This document shows, one piece after another, positions 21,831 to 33,832 of a DNA stretch of 64,000 nucleotides. Under the pieces are notes generated by a model. It was not told the DNA's origin. It worked only from the letters and a program-made list of their open reading frames with translations, and searched no databases. This stretch comes from Schistocephalus solidus (Eukaryota > Platyhelminthes > Cestoda > Diphyllobothriidea > Diphyllobothriidae). Both the position numbers and the translations under genes were made by a program. The stretch covers positions 72,501-136,500 of the forward strand of contig WEDG01000461.1 in the NCBI GenBank assembly GCA_017591395.1, given 5' to 3'. Every line of letters starts with the position of its first letter. Position 1 is the first letter of the stretch.

Positions 21831-22765
21831 AACAATGGTGGAGGTGGCGTTCAGCGATCGCTTTCTGGACAACACTCGTCCCCGAACCAGGAGTTTCTGG
21901 GCCTGAAGTTTCGGAATCTAACTCAAACCCATCCTCAGAGACTATCACAGAAACAGTCACAGAAACGATGGGGGTCGTAATTGATGCGACTGTCACAGAA
22001 ACGATGGGGCTCGTACTTGATGCGACGATGGTTTTTCGGTCCGTAAGCGAGTCACCGTGACGGCTGACCACCGCACCCTCCCCGCGTTGGCTAATAATTT
22101 TGCCCAGGCAAAATCACAGCACATAATAAGGAGGGGTAAGATCATTGCGCTTGTTACTTGAACCATGACTGCAGCAGCTCACGGCTAACGTGGTTAGCGC
22201 CGGTTGTGAGAATTTCGGCTTCGTTAACCTTGAAGGTGCAGCCCGGTCCCGTCAAAGCAGGCGCGATCTGGAAGTTAGCTCACTCCTCCTCACTGTTGAT
22301 CCGTGCTCGGCATGCTTGTCTTCCGGTTCAGTGCAGCGTGTCTGAGCACGTCAATATAGCGCCCTTACACAATTGCCTTTGTGCCTGATTAGGCGATTGC
22401 TGTTGTAGTTGATTACTTGCACCGTATTTGTTGCTTTTCTGAACTCATTGGTCTTTAGGCTACCACTATCTTTGCGACAGACGAGGAAATGAAGGGCAAC
22501 CAGCTGATTTTTAACCTCCTCACGCATTTTGAATTGCATATCAGGGAAGAGAGCGTTGCGACGTCCGTTTAGTTCCAGCGCCTGATTTTGTTCGATGACG
22601 ACAAAGGTTCCATCCATATACCGAACGCAGAATTTTATCCTGTGGTATTGGAAGACCAACAACTCCAATCGAAGTAATACCGCATTGGCTATGTGTATTT
22701 TGTGTTCCTCGCCAGCATGTTAATGATGAGGGCTTCATTAAGGAGTACTTTTCGTGTTATTCGAA
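21831..22765 (-). mobile_element. Penelope-like element remnant: RT, GIY-YIG end and tail
   Basis: On the minus strand a frame at 22351-22668 carries the C-terminal part of a Penelope-type RT: KFCVRYMDGTFVVIEQNQ, then FPDMQFKMREEVKNQL, FLVCRKDSGSLKT and FRKATNTVQVINYNSNR. The catalytic YVDD-type motif has become YMDG, so it is inactive. Downstream (about 22160-22340) are a broken GIY-YIG C-terminus (NEAEILTTGANHVSRELLQSW) and then the terminal tail with a hammerhead-like fold (about 21900-21945: CTGAGGA, GGGTTT/GATTCC, GAAAC, TTCAGGC). The order RT, nuclease, tail is correct for a Penelope-like element. It has large internal deletions and a missing 5' half. Confidence 0.8.
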
Positions 22766-23214
22766 TCTTTATGCGCTGGGCACATCCAACTACATTAACC
22801 GTGTGAAAGGCTACCGAGCGCAACTCCATAATTTCAACTAGATGCTTATCTTGAATTTTACGAAGCTACTTTGGGCAAACCTACCAATTTCTATGACTTC
22901 AGTTCTCAATGAGGGCCGATTGAAAAAAAATCCTTCTTCTCTTCCTCTGTGATCATTATTCAGTGCCACAAGGCCTCCTCTAAACAGGTTTCTACTCTAC
23001 CTGAATCACTCCCCAGCGCATACTAATTTTGGTCATAAATTATTTCGCCCAATAACATTTTAATATGTACTTCTGAAATTCACTGAAAGGTTTGCGCTAG
23101 GCACATCCGCAACTAGCATACAAAGCCAGGCGTAGTACCTTGAACGCCGATGCTTCTGTGCTGGCCTCCGACAACTAGACAGGGTAGCCGGGGTAGCCGG
23201 GCGTATACATATGT
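22766..23214. other. Unassigned non-coding stretch
   Basis: Nothing recognised. It may contain more decayed Penelope sequence. Confidence 0.35.
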
Positions 23215-23695
23215 AGTTCTTGATTATTCCTCACTACCTCCTCCTTGCGAAAAAATCTGGATGCCGCTCTCCTGGTTGGATTGTTTCCTTGTTTTCAGAC
23301 TACTTTGCTTTCCGAGCTCAGTTTGTCCAGTTTACCATTCAGCAACTTAGCCTTCAGCCGAATAACCGTGGATGGATTCGAGGTTTCATTTGCTACCCTC
23401 ACGTCTATTCACTTCACATTGATTACCTGCGAGCATCCAATGCCTGCCTATTTATTAAGTATGTTGACGATATTGTTATTGGTCAACCTATTAAAAATAA
23501 GACTCAAATCCACTTCCTGAATGAAGGTCTGGATCACATTTCCGTAATTTTGAAATTTATAGAAGCCTGCAATTTTTTACTCTTCTACTGTGATTCTCCC
23601 TACGTTTCTTATAAAAGATGTACTGATTTTAAAACGCGTTCTTCGAATGCAATCTACTGCTGTTCGTTTTTCTTACGTCTTTTTAATGGATAGAC
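23215..23695 (+). mobile_element. LINE (non-LTR) reverse transcriptase fragment
   Basis: A 157-codon frame (23220-23693) carries SPGWIVSLFSDYFAFRAQFVQF (split from the usual W..SYL..R.Q.V block), PNNRG (degenerate (V)PQG block) and ACLFIKYVDDIVIGQPIKN, which holds the RT catalytic YVDD (about 23450-23490). It continues with HFLNEGLDHIS, CNFLLFYCDSPYVSYKRCT and ends at a stop. It is a non-LTR RT core missing both ends, and a different family from the Penelope pieces nearby. Confidence 0.7.
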
Positions 23696-25479
23696 TAATA
23701 AAACGGCATCCTCACACCGATGAAGCGATTTGCTGATCGAATTTAGGATGATGTTATCCATTCAACTTCATCTTGAATTAAGTGCTGTCAAGTCTTTCCG
23801 TCCCATGCGCCGTGGCTTTCGGCATAACTGTTATCGGACATCTTCATACCAACATTCCGCACTGCCTTTTCTGGCGCGACGCCTTAAACGTAAACAGGCT
23901 AGGTAACCATGAGTAACGACCGCAAGCCCGAAAAAAAGGAGCATGCACAGATTATTTGCGAGAAAGTTGACCTTGAACTGGCCTTGCGGATTGTTTACTC
24001 GCTGTGATGTTACCACTGGACACTGCCTTTCCGAAGGTGCCTTCTGAACGGATTTAAGGATATGCAGGTTGGCAGAGTGTATTAGTCTTACAAAAGACAA
24101 CGATCTACCGCCGATTTCAGTGTGGAAGGAACCTAATGAGGTCAGAGTAGCCTGTGATTGGCTGTAGGCATAATACGATATTTTTTAAAAATATTCTCAT
24201 TTGGAAACGCGTATTTCCATGTCAACAGCCTTACAGGTTGCTGTAAATTCTCTTAAAGAGGTGATAGCGGCGTGGGGGTTTAGACGCAACCGGTGGATAA
24301 AGCATCAAGTGGTGTGACTGCGAACTCACAGCTGTAACAGATGAAACAACGAGTTCACCACAAACGCGACAATCAGCAGGGCAGGTATGCGGTAACAGAA
24401 AAAAAGGGAAGTCAAACTGGAATTAAGGTTCAATTCAGTGTAGAAACCTAAATCACTGCGTTAGGCAATGCCGGCCGATGGCGAACCCAGTGCTTGTGTA
24501 GATAGGGGTAATATATGCCTGAGAAAGACAGATACTGTTCGAGTTGAACTGCTTTTATGGGTTTTCAAGAGCAGCTTCATGAATCTTAGGCTCCAGGGGC
24601 GTTCCGTCCTGCATTAGGAAAGGATGACGGTGGTGGTCTCAGCACACACGCGAGAGTCTGTTTTGCGCTCAACCAAGCCAATCGGTTCGGTCGTAAGGTC
24701 AGCATGTCTGGGAGCGTGCACAATGGGCGTGGATGACCTTGAAGTGACTGCGCCTTAAACAGAGACGTTTCGCGCCGACTTACCGTTTGTGTTCTGGTTA
24801 AATCGTCAGACCTAGTGAAAGCGTCGACCCAGTTACAGTTGAAAGTTAGCACTCGATAGCTGACGAAGTGTTAATGTCCACAAATATTACTCCACAGTAT
24901 TCTGCTTCGCCTTCATTTTTAAAGGACATGTTGTTTTTATTTTGTCTTACCTTCTAGAAATTGGGCCATTTATTCCTAACTAGCACTTCACTCCCCAAAG
25001 CCTTTTCCACAATAAGCTCGGGAGACGCGAAGGTATTGTTTTAGAATTCGTTTCAATCCTTACATTAATTGAGCAGCCTCAACCTTCTGAATGAGTCCTG
25101 ACTTTAATGATATCCGTGAGGTTTAGTAAGGGATGCATTTTTCCAAAGGACTCGACAGGAATTGAGGCCGATTTTCAAGGTCAGTCCTTCTAAAAGACCG
25201 AAAGTGAGTCGCACTGACGCTGGACATCTCCAATCACCGAGTCTATTCTGGCGAAGAAGGAGGATGAGGAGGAGGAGGAGGAGGAGAATGGCCCCTCATT
25301 TGCTGCTTATTTGAGTGGACAACTGACAGTTCTACCGTAATATCCGACGAGGTCCGCTGTGCACACCAAAACAGGGTGAATGCAGGGACGGTGACTTGCA
25401 CGTGAATTAGATTATAGTAATGATAAACGTGCTCAGCATAAAAATCACGTTCCCTTCGCTCACCCCCTTGGGTCCAGTA
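23696..25479. other. Unassigned stretch; short (GGA)n at 25258-25288
   Basis: About 1.8 kb without a supported gene. ORFs of 88-89 aa on the minus strand have no recognisable domain. A small purine (GGA/GAG) run lies at 25258-25288. Confidence 0.4.
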
Positions 25480-25645
25480 TCATAACATAATAAAGAAGAC
25501 CAGAGGCGGAATCAGGCACCGGCGGTTGGCGTGGCGTGATTCTGCACCTGGGCGTACCGCTAATCCCCTTGGTGTATGCCGCAAATGCCTGCTTCACGTA
25601 CAATGGACCAGGATTGCAGCAAACAATGTGCGAGTCTGCCATAAA
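25480..25645. repeat. Dispersed GC-rich repeat family R3, copy 3
   Basis: AAGAAGACCAGAGGCGGAATCAGGCACCGG, GCGTGGCGTGATTCTGCACCTGGGCGTACC and GTATGCCGCAAATGCC correspond in order to blocks in copies 1 and 2. This copy is the shortest. Confidence 0.5.
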
Positions 25646-25936
25646 GGCTCCATGAAGAAGGAACCACTGCTGGCTGACTAGTTGTCCTTATAGAGGGACC
25701 GAGATATCCCATCAGTCGGCAGGCTTCCAAGCCACGGCTTTTGGTGCACTGTGATAGATTGAAATGCCTCAGCTTGTTTGTATTGATTAGTAGGTGCTGG
25801 GAACCGAGCTCACCCTCTCTTCGCCTTCCCAGACACGAATCGACTGTCCGAGCCTGTCAGCTAACTGATGCTAAGATCGGCCGACAAACAGCCCGTCGGC
25901 GAGCACCACACACGCGGCCTAGCGCCCCCCTCCCCC
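25646..25936. other. Unassigned stretch
   Basis: No gene recognised. It leads directly into the 101-bp duplication. Confidence 0.35.
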
Positions 25937-26138
25937 CTAAAACACGCCAGCATTTCACACAAAGGGCGTGGAAGAGGGGCGGACAACCAGCAAACCAAAC
26001 ATCAACCAATAATAATAGGGATGCGCGCGTTATCTCCCTAAAACACGCCAGCATTTCACACAAAGGGCGTGGAAGAGGGGCGGACAACCAGCAAACCAAA
26101 CATCAACCAATAATAATAGGGATGCGCGCGTTATCTCC
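25937..26138 (+). repeat. Perfect 2 x 101-bp tandem duplication
   Basis: Unit 1 (25937-26037) and unit 2 (26038-26138) appear identical. Each starts CTAAAACACGCCAGC and ends CGCGCGTTATCTCC. The lack of divergence implies a recent duplication or an assembly artefact. The frames across it simply repeat themselves and are not evidence of a gene. Confidence 0.95.
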
Positions 26139-26557
26139 AAACTACTGACACACCGGGAATGGAGTGCTGCCCAGAAAAATCGCGCCACATCACTCCGCTG
26201 GACAACCCAACGAGTACAAGGTAACATTAGAGCTTGTGGTAGGCAAGAGAAACGAGAAGATTGGTAATAGGACAGCCGGCATTGCGACGTCCGGCGTCTT
26301 TGTTCAAGGCCCCACTGCCTCAAGGTCATTCGTCCTCACAGTGAGCGATTCCAGACTCACTGACCTGAAGTCACTTGACCGACTTCCGCTTGGACACTCG
26401 CGACGAGATCGACGCGGATGCCTAAAACGTCACTTGAACAGACCGCCCTACGGCTGATGCAGCGTGGGTCACTAGACCCGCCATCCCTGGGGTAATGTTA
26501 CAGAAGCCATTTTGACAGCCGTTAACTAGTTCCACAAACCTATTAAAACAGCTGCCA

Positions 26558-26560
<3 letters not shown>
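26139..26560. other. Unassigned stretch
   Basis: A 97-codon frame is present but shows no recognisable domain. Confidence 0.35.

Positions 26561-26614
<54 letters not shown>
26561..26614. repeat. (CT)n dinucleotide microsatellite
   Basis: 27 uninterrupted CT units. Confidence 0.98.
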
Positions 26615-26619
<5 letters not shown>

Positions 26620-27554
26620 AGGCATAATTGAATGTAATGAAGCCTCGCTTTGGCTTCGCCAGTAGCCACAGCTACTTGGAAAAGCAACTCAGGAGTCTTT
26701 CGGTACACAATAAAGCCCCCTTATGGCGGCTTCCGTCTTTTGCCAGAGATCAGGATTTAGTCTGATGATCGTAGTGCTCGGAGTACACCTACTGCTTAAA
26801 CGCTACAGACTCAATAAATTTGATAGAACCAGATGATAAATTTCAAGTTTGGAGCCATGTTTATGCACTATACGAACAGCATGTGTAGATTACCTAACGT
26901 ATACGGATGCTAAGTCTATTTTCTCACATCAAATCGAAGGAGAGTCCGGATACATTCGAGGGTTCGCGACGAAGTCCTGAAATAAATTCTGCGTGACATA
27001 AGCACTGTTAAGATAGATGATTCGCTGTATTCTGGTTAGAGTCAACGTCCGAATTCGCAGTGTCTTTGGTGCGATTTGTTAGGGAGACGTGGTTTTTTCT
27101 GAATGGGGCACGCAAATGACCTCCAGCCCTACCCACAGGACTAATCTTGTCAACCAGTGGTCTGATTTCCCATGGAGCAGTTGCTCTGAGGAGTTCCGTT
27201 GCGAAACGATTGGGAGTATTACCTATGATGACCTTTTGTGACCGTAAGCGTAAAATTGCAATGATTCACACCCAGGTGTGGCAACTGACACAGACAAATT
27301 TAGGGAATGCAGCATTAGGTTGTGGCCCGTTTCAAGATCCTTGCGTTTGCCAAAAAGAGAAAACTAATTTAAACCAACTCAGGAATAGAATTTTTCATCA
27401 ATATTTGTTAAATAGTTTTGGTCTTTCCCACGCTAAATATAAATTCCTGGGGATCGAAGACGCAGTAGCTTCGGTCAAACCTTTCCAGAAACGATCAATA
27501 AATGTAATGACAGATCTGAATAATTTCTTAGATCCAGTTGGGAAAAAACTCGGC
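26615..27554. other. Unassigned stretch with an old repeat block near 26750
   Basis: The block GATTTAGTCTGATGATCGTAGTGCTC (about 26754-26780) recurs at about 15048-15075. A 191-codon frame (27147-27722) runs into the SINE A copy and is not judged to be a gene. Confidence 0.4.
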
Positions 27555-27660
27555 AGCCTCCGTGAGATTCGAAGCCAGGGCAGCAAGGGAAAGGCCAGAG
27601 CCCTAAGCACCTTAGCTACGATGCTCCGTCCGAGGGCAGTGAATTTAGTTACGTTTGGGT
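27555..27660 (-). repeat. SINE family A, tRNA-derived head (minus)
   Basis: The minus strand has the A-box-like TCGTAGCTAAGGTGC, a degenerate B box (GGCTTCGAATCTC) and the ACGGAGGC end. The family flanks GGGAAAAAACTCGG (downstream side) and GTGAATTTAGTTA (upstream side) are present. Confidence 0.65.
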
Positions 27661-28019
27661 CAAGTTACCCACCCAGCCTATTGCAACGTCTAGGGTTCAC
27701 CAATTATACTACAGTAAGTTAATTGCCTATGCAATATTTCATAGGCACTAAATATAGAATCACTACACGACTACCAGGCTCCCTCAAAAAAATGAATTAA
27801 TTATGCAATTTGACGCAAAATTCATTAGCTAAGTGAGACTGCTAGTTGTCTGGATTTATTGCTTATTACATCATGTATTAGAATTGGTGGATTGCATGGC
27901 CGACAGAAGCTGGATGGAAAACTTGACCCAAATGTGGTCAAATCCACCTGTGCCGTCTTTGGTGCTGGACGCAAGCCTAGGAATCATCAGTAATAGAGAT
28001 GGACGTGTCCTCGGCATAA
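27661..28019. other. Unassigned stretch
   Basis: Nothing recognised apart from SINE-like flanking sequence. Confidence 0.35.
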
Positions 28020-28215
28020 CCCAAACCTTTAACATAACTTAACCATACCTCTAACCCTAACCTCACATATAACCCTATCGGTGAATCTAACCCAAATTTT
28101 CCTGGAATTTAGCGCCGGGCAACGAGTATTGGTTGGAAGGAGGAGGGGGGAGGAGGAGGTTCAAATTCCCGTGTCCTAACGTTGTCGGTTCGAACCCCAC
28201 GGATGCCCCCGCGGT
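28020..28215 (-). repeat. CCTAACCC-rich tract plus tRNA-like repeat fragment
   Basis: Irregular CTAACCCTAACC motifs (28025-28095) are followed by CCTGGAATTTAGCGCCGGGCAAC (about 28100-28122), which resembles the 1313-1373 element edge. A GGAGG run and a GGTTCGAACCCCAC B-box-like block (28187-28200) follow, probably another SINE fragment. Confidence 0.45.
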
Positions 28216-31200
28216 TCGCACAGTTGAGTCAAAAGAATGGTCAGTAAATTTTTTCATTCGAATACGACTGTTTGGAAATCTAGGGAGCATAGAGAAATAT
28301 GTTGTTACTGCCTGTTGTTATATGAGAAGAATTTGAGAGCGAGAGGTATGCTTGATTTTGGAAGGAAAATTACAATATTTTGACCGTGAAAAAGATTGAG
28401 CACACGAACAAACTAACACCGGAAGATCACAAACGAATGGCCGACGAAAGCAATGATCGAAATCATGACAAATTGTTCTAGAAGGAAACGCAAGATGCAG
28501 GTAAAATTAGCCTTCTTTCAGCGTCATGCGCTGATGCTCTCACTATTGCAGTAAGAATAAACAAGGAGGGTGAAAAATCGGTAAATAACGCACGAAATAG
28601 GCCAACCGATGGCCATATAAGAAAATTTGCATGCAAATGGAGAGCAGAAAAAATGGTGACTAGTTTGATATTTTGGGCTTCTAAATTTCATTAGGAAAAA
28701 CAGCAGTGCAATTAGCAGCGGCTGAGTAGGCATACGGACGGTTGGTCCGTTCAGTAAGTATGACTTCATCCATGCGAGGTCTCCGCCAGGAGACGCTTTG
28801 GATTAAAAAGCATGCAGTTGGAGGAACCCTAGAGTCAGCTGGTTTTGTAGGTCAGAGTTTTACCCACGGAAGTCATCGTCATGGACCCTTCTCTAATTAT
28901 TTAGCATTACGACTCGCTAAGATTCTCTACACCGCCCATTGCAACGTCAAAGCTTGATAAACTTAGACCAATGAGCTGTGAGGGTTTTGAAGCCTTCGAT
29001 ACTCAAGTAAATGCAGAGGTTAAAAAGGAAAACTTTTCTCGCGAGAAGATACTGGAGTTGGTTTTGGATATGTAAGGATAGGCCGTTTAGTATGGCGGCG
29101 TTGTCAGTTGTTTAGTTGACAATTCTTCAAATGCTCTCCAAGTGACAATTTCTTCTTTGTAACTTTATGTCTGTTTTCAAGGCCTGGACATTAAAATGTC
29201 TATGTGAAATAAGTATCTTAGTCCGAAAATACAGAATTACCAGACTGTTTCTTAGAGGTGAAACGTGTAAAAGCAAGGCTGCGACCCACAAATCGCCAAG
29301 TGTACCAACGGTTTTTCTTCAAGCTAACTTCAAACTGTAAGTGTCTGTGACCTGAGTTCATCCTAACCAAGGATTTTTTGAAACTCTATGCCCTATTCTC
29401 CGTTTGGTTGCAGATAGAAAACCTGGTCACGGAAAAATTCCTACCCGATTAGACCTAGTGAAGAAGACGCTTTCTCAACCAAAACTGAGACACACATCGG
29501 CAGGACGAGAGTGGTGCTTGCATCCAATTCACCCATTCTGGCGACAGGGCACCAGACCAGACGTCCCAAGTCTGGGATGTGCGCGAGGTCACGCATAACG
29601 CACAACTGACGCCATCCTGTTTACGTAGTGCGTACAACTGCGCTCTTGGTTCGCGCGCGCTGATGATTCACCGTCTCCAATACTGGACCTCCTCCTGCAT
29701 ATGCCGTTGGTGCTTGCTCCACCGTTTATCGCCCTGACGACAGAGGATTGTTCTCTGACTGACGGGGGACTTACTAACCGACCCTCCCCCGCAGAAGACC
29801 GAGCTGTCGGGTAACGCCCTCGTGCACAGTCGACACAAACACACGCGCGGTTCCACAGTCTGGGGTGCTTTACGTCTGAGGTGGCAGTACTTAAACTTCG
29901 GAAAATTCGGCCGGCAGGTCAGTATTGGACGACCCAGTGCCCCACTCACAGAAGGGATCACGTTATAGAAGGATTGGTCAAAACGGAGACCGGAGTCGCG
30001 GATCAAAAGCCTGCCGAGTAAGGGGATAAATCGTTCGTGCCTGAGGCCTGAGAGTCAGACTCAGTGGCTCCTTCTGACTATGGCCGCCATGGCAACCCCA
30101 CATAGGTGGGATCGGAATCACTCTCGTGAAATCGCGGTAAATCATGATCAGAAGCGGCACGTATAGATGGAATGTTTAGCTCTGTCAGATACTGTGGCCA
30201 AGGCTATTTGCGGACGGACCCGTCACAGTAAAAGCCACTTCACGCTAAAAATCACTATCCTGGCCTCACCCATAGTGGTTCATGCTGGACGTTATCGCTT
30301 TCGATATTCGAATTATTGCATAACTCATTCGAACTGCCTGTCAGTTGTGTTTGAGGAATGAAACACTGACATTCCCGTAACTTTTTTCTGCCCTATGCGT
30401 GGTGAGGTGAATAAAATAATAACCGTGGACGTTTTTTACCGGAAAAAAAAATACGTGCAAGGAACAATGCCAGTCTCTTAGGTGCTAAGGATGGTTTCGC
30501 GTGCTGGAGAGGGAAGCAGTTTGTTGGATAGCTCAAAACTAAAGGACGCCATAGCAGTGCTTCTCTGATGCAGACGATTTTGGTTAAAACTATTCAAACC
30601 CAATTCCTCTTTCAGTGGGTTTCTATCTAAAGGGCCAGTGCAGACAATAATCCCCGGGAGAACGGTTGTATCACGCAGGCTACGCCATTGTATCTGAAAG
30701 ATTTGTTCTTGCGAGCAGTGAGACTCGTTTAGGTGAAGCCACAGTTTGATGGCTTCTCCCCAGAACTTCGCAAAACTAACGTTCTACCTCATCTTCTTAG
30801 GTTGCTTGGAATGCGCGCTGGCTTAAGATCAACACATTACTTTGTTGTTCCAATACTTGCTCATAAAGTCTACGTCGCCAATCAAGGTGACCTGCGTGGG
30901 ACTAATGTACACACCTTGCAAATCCCATTTTCCATTCAGATCTTATAGTTTCAACTGCAACATTTTTTGTGCGATTCAACCTGACTTAATAAAGCTCCGA
31001 TTCAGACACCCTCCTGGATAAAGTTAATCAAGCTCGCACAGCGTTCACCATCATTTGGAAAAAAGGGAACGACAACCGACGTACTTCTCAGCAGAATCTC
31101 TAAGGAACCAATTAATTGAAGTGCAACTTGCAAGAGAATATCAAAAGAGAAATAGAAAAATTTCCGCAGTTCTGTTTCGCTAAGTAAGAAAAGAGGTGTA

Positions 31201-32325
31201 GTCTGCCGTATAATCAATAAGGCCAGATGAATACGCTGTCCGGATAGACTGGAGAAGAAACTCGTTTTCGTAAAACGATCCTGCCGAAAAGTTTATCATA
31301 TGGTAATTGGGGAAACATCCACCGAAAATGGACATGACAATGAGTGAAGCGAAAAGTTATTCCCATCACTACCGTTTTGCAGCGATTCGACTAGTGAACT
31401 CTTATACTGTCACCTAAGCCCTGCTATTACTATATTTCTCCAATATTCTGCTTCCTCGTCTTAAAGGCAAGGATAAGATGCCCTTTCAGACTTCTTAAAT
31501 GTAAACCTAGACCTTACCGTTCTCCTGGGGAATAGGTTGAAGTGGTTGAGCATCGAGACACCTATTCAAGCGGATGCACGAGCACCATCCTGTGTGATTA
31601 AACTAAAGCAATGATGGCTAACCTGGTTGACAGCGGCAACCAGATAGACCTCACCCAAGAATTTCGAGTCATTTTTAAGTTCTGCGGGCCTTTTTAGCAG
31701 ATAATTGCGACGACAGAGGCGTTGGCCATACGGTTAGCCAACCCAACCTTGTGCTTGCAGAAAGCGTCCATTCAAAACCTCAAACTGCCCTGGTCAAAGC
31801 TGGGCTCCGTTTGTTCTTACCTACATCCCACGACGTCACGTTACAGCGGTGAGACATGAAAATAAACCACTGCCAGGTTCGTCCCCCCTGTGTTTTACCC
31901 TCCCCTTATCTCCTGTAAGGACTAAACTATAATCAACCCTAGTGTCTACAGGTCTGAATACTCTCAACTACTGCGCATTAACTTATTGCTCAGGAGTAAT
32001 AATTATTAATCGAAAGCGTTCATTTCTCGACATTGATATTTTAAATGTTTAAATGAGTTTAACCACTAAAATTTCTTTTTATTTTTTTTCCCATCGCGGT
32101 AGGGTTCTACTCGTATTCCCACGTTGATGGATACCCTCTAGTGATTCCCACATTAGATGTAGTTTGTTGTGCCGGTAGGCAGTCTAAGAAGTTTTTTTTT
32201 CAGCCAGTCACAGCATGTGGGCTCGACATAATGACCGGTCTCCTGCTGAGACTGTTGGAGGCATGCATCTTGATGACCGCACTGAGCCATTCCGGTCTCC
32301 CTTGTCTTTGTTGGTTCCATTTCAT
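28216..32325. other. 4.1 kb with no supported gene or repeat
   Basis: I read both strands and found no convincing exon. The longest frame (112 codons, minus, 29668-30006) lies in a locally GC-rich patch (29455-30130) and has no recognised domain. The rest looks like ordinary intron or intergenic sequence. Confidence 0.4.
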
Positions 32326-32342
32326 GTATATATGTATATGTA

Positions 32343-32397
<55 letters not shown>
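32326..32397. repeat. (AT)n microsatellite
   Basis: TATATG units pass into an uninterrupted AT run ending at 32397, immediately before the SINE B array. Ile-Tyr frames here are artefacts. Confidence 0.97.
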
Positions 32398-32399
<2 letters not shown>

Positions 32400-32698
32400 A
32401 ATGGAACCGACAAAGACAATGGACCGAATGACCATTTCTAACTTATTAGCCGTCATCAGCCAGTCATACCCAATCCCAAGTGTGGCACACCTGGGATTCG
32501 AACCCGCGACCTTTGGTATTTGAGTCGAACGCTCTACCATTTGAGCCACGGGCTCGTTGTTTTGTCGGTTGTGATCGGGAATATGATGATAGTGTGGGGG
32601 CTCACCGATCTGCTTAAGGAACATGCATGTTCCGTTGTGCCCTGGAGCTCAGACTAGAGCCCTCGCAGGCGGTCGCATAGCGACGTATAGCATATGAT
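32398..32698 (-). repeat. SINE family B, array copy 1
   Basis: First of three tandem units, beginning at GGAATGGAACCGACAAAGAC. Minus-strand positions 32484-32555 form a tRNA-like head: GAGCCCGTGGCTCAAATGG (A box), GGTTCGAATCCC (B box). It is 72 nt with non-pairing acceptor ends, so it is tRNA-derived and not a tRNA gene. Confidence 0.85.
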
Positions 32699-33003
32699 GG
32701 AATGGAACCGACAAAGACAAGGGGAGACCGGAATGGCCATTTCTGGCTTATTAGCCGTCATCAGCCAGTCATACCCAATCCCAAGTGTGGCACACCTGGG
32801 ATTCGAACCCGCGACCTTTGGTATTTGAGTCGAACGCTCTACCATTTGAGCCACGGGCTCGTTGTTTTTGTCGGTTGTGATCGGGAATATGATGATAGTG
32901 TGGGGCTCACCGATCTGCTTAAGGAACATGCATGTTCCGTTGTGCCCTGGAGCTCAGACTAGAGCCCTCGCAGGCGGTCGCATAGCGACGTATAGCATAT
33001 GAT
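32699..33003 (-). repeat. SINE family B, array copy 2
   Basis: Near-identical to copy 1, with its tRNA-like head at 32789-32860. The unit ends with GCATAGCGACGTATAGCATATGAT before the next GGAATGG. Confidence 0.85.
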
Positions 33004-33193
33004 GGAATGGAACCGACAAAGACAAGGGAGACCGGAATGGCCATTTCTGGCTTATTAGCCGTCATCAGCCAGTCATACCCAATCCCAAGTGTGGCACACC
33101 TGGGATTCGAACCCGCGACCTTTGGTATTTGAGTCGAACGCTCTACCATTTGAGCCACGGGCTCGTTGTTTTGTCGGTTGTCGGTTTGTCGGT
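33004..33193 (-). repeat. SINE family B, array copy 3 (truncated)
   Basis: Same sequence with its tRNA-like head at 33093-33164. It is cut off shortly after TTTTGTCGGTTG, where the 354-bp repeat array begins. Confidence 0.85.
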
Positions 33194-33405
33194 ATTATTA
33201 AGTGCAGGACATGGAGTCAGGTGCTTCGGACATGACTTTTTAGGGTCAGATCCGAAATTTCAATGAACATTTGGGTCGAAGACAATCAACCACTGTGGAA
33301 TAACCACGTAATGCCCATTCTACAAACAAGTAGTACTACAAGTAGTATGAATCTTATATGGCAAAGACGTTATACCGTACTTCCGACATAGGTACTAGCT
33401 AAAAG

Positions 33406-33477
33406 CCCAGACACGTGTTTCGCCGATGTTTCTGCTGCTGCGTGACGCAGCAACGAGGGGTTCGGCTCCTCACTGGG
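33406..33477 (-). ncRNA. Hammerhead-like motif, unit 1
   Basis: Minus strand, 5' to 3': CCCA (stem I), G, UGAGGA (core), GCCGA...UCGGC (5-bp stem II with a nested TGCTGCGT hairpin), GAAAC, palindromic ACGT, GTC, UGGG (pairs with CCCA). Core position 3 is G where C is required, so as it stands it is predicted to be inactive or weak. Confidence 0.5.
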
Positions 33478-33760
33478 TCCCCCAGCGTTCTCTATGCGGT
33501 TTCTGATATATGGACTCCAGAGAATGATCAAGGAAATAATTTCTGAAATTATTAAGTGCAGGACATGGAGTCAGATGATTCGGACATGACCTTTTTAGGG
33601 TCAGACCCGAAATTTCAATGAACATTTGGGTCGAAGACAATCAACCACTGTGGAATAACCACAGAATGCCCATTCTACAAACAAGTAGTACTACAAGTAG
33701 TATGAATCTTATATGGCACAGATATTATACCGTACTTCCGACATAGGTACTAGCTAAAAG

Positions 33761-33832
33761 CCCAGACACGTGTTTCGCCGATGTTTCTGCTGCTGCGTGA
33801 CGCAGCAACGAGGGGTTCGGCTCCTCACTGGG
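33761..33832 (-). ncRNA. Hammerhead-like motif, unit 2
   Basis: Identical in all structural parts to unit 1, including the C3-to-G change. Confidence 0.5.

Noticed and set aside
25741..26148. A 135-aa ORF containing an internal peptide repeat
   Set aside because: The repeat is the 101-bp DNA duplication read in frame. No other coding evidence.
27147..27722. A 191-aa plus-strand ORF, the longest outside repeats in its region
   Set aside because: It runs through a SINE A copy read antisense (27555-27628) and has no recognisable domain. Probably a chance frame.
32484..32555. Functional tRNA gene on the minus strand
   Set aside because: A and B boxes are good, but the acceptor arms do not pair, and the same sequence recurs in tandem with conserved SINE flanks.
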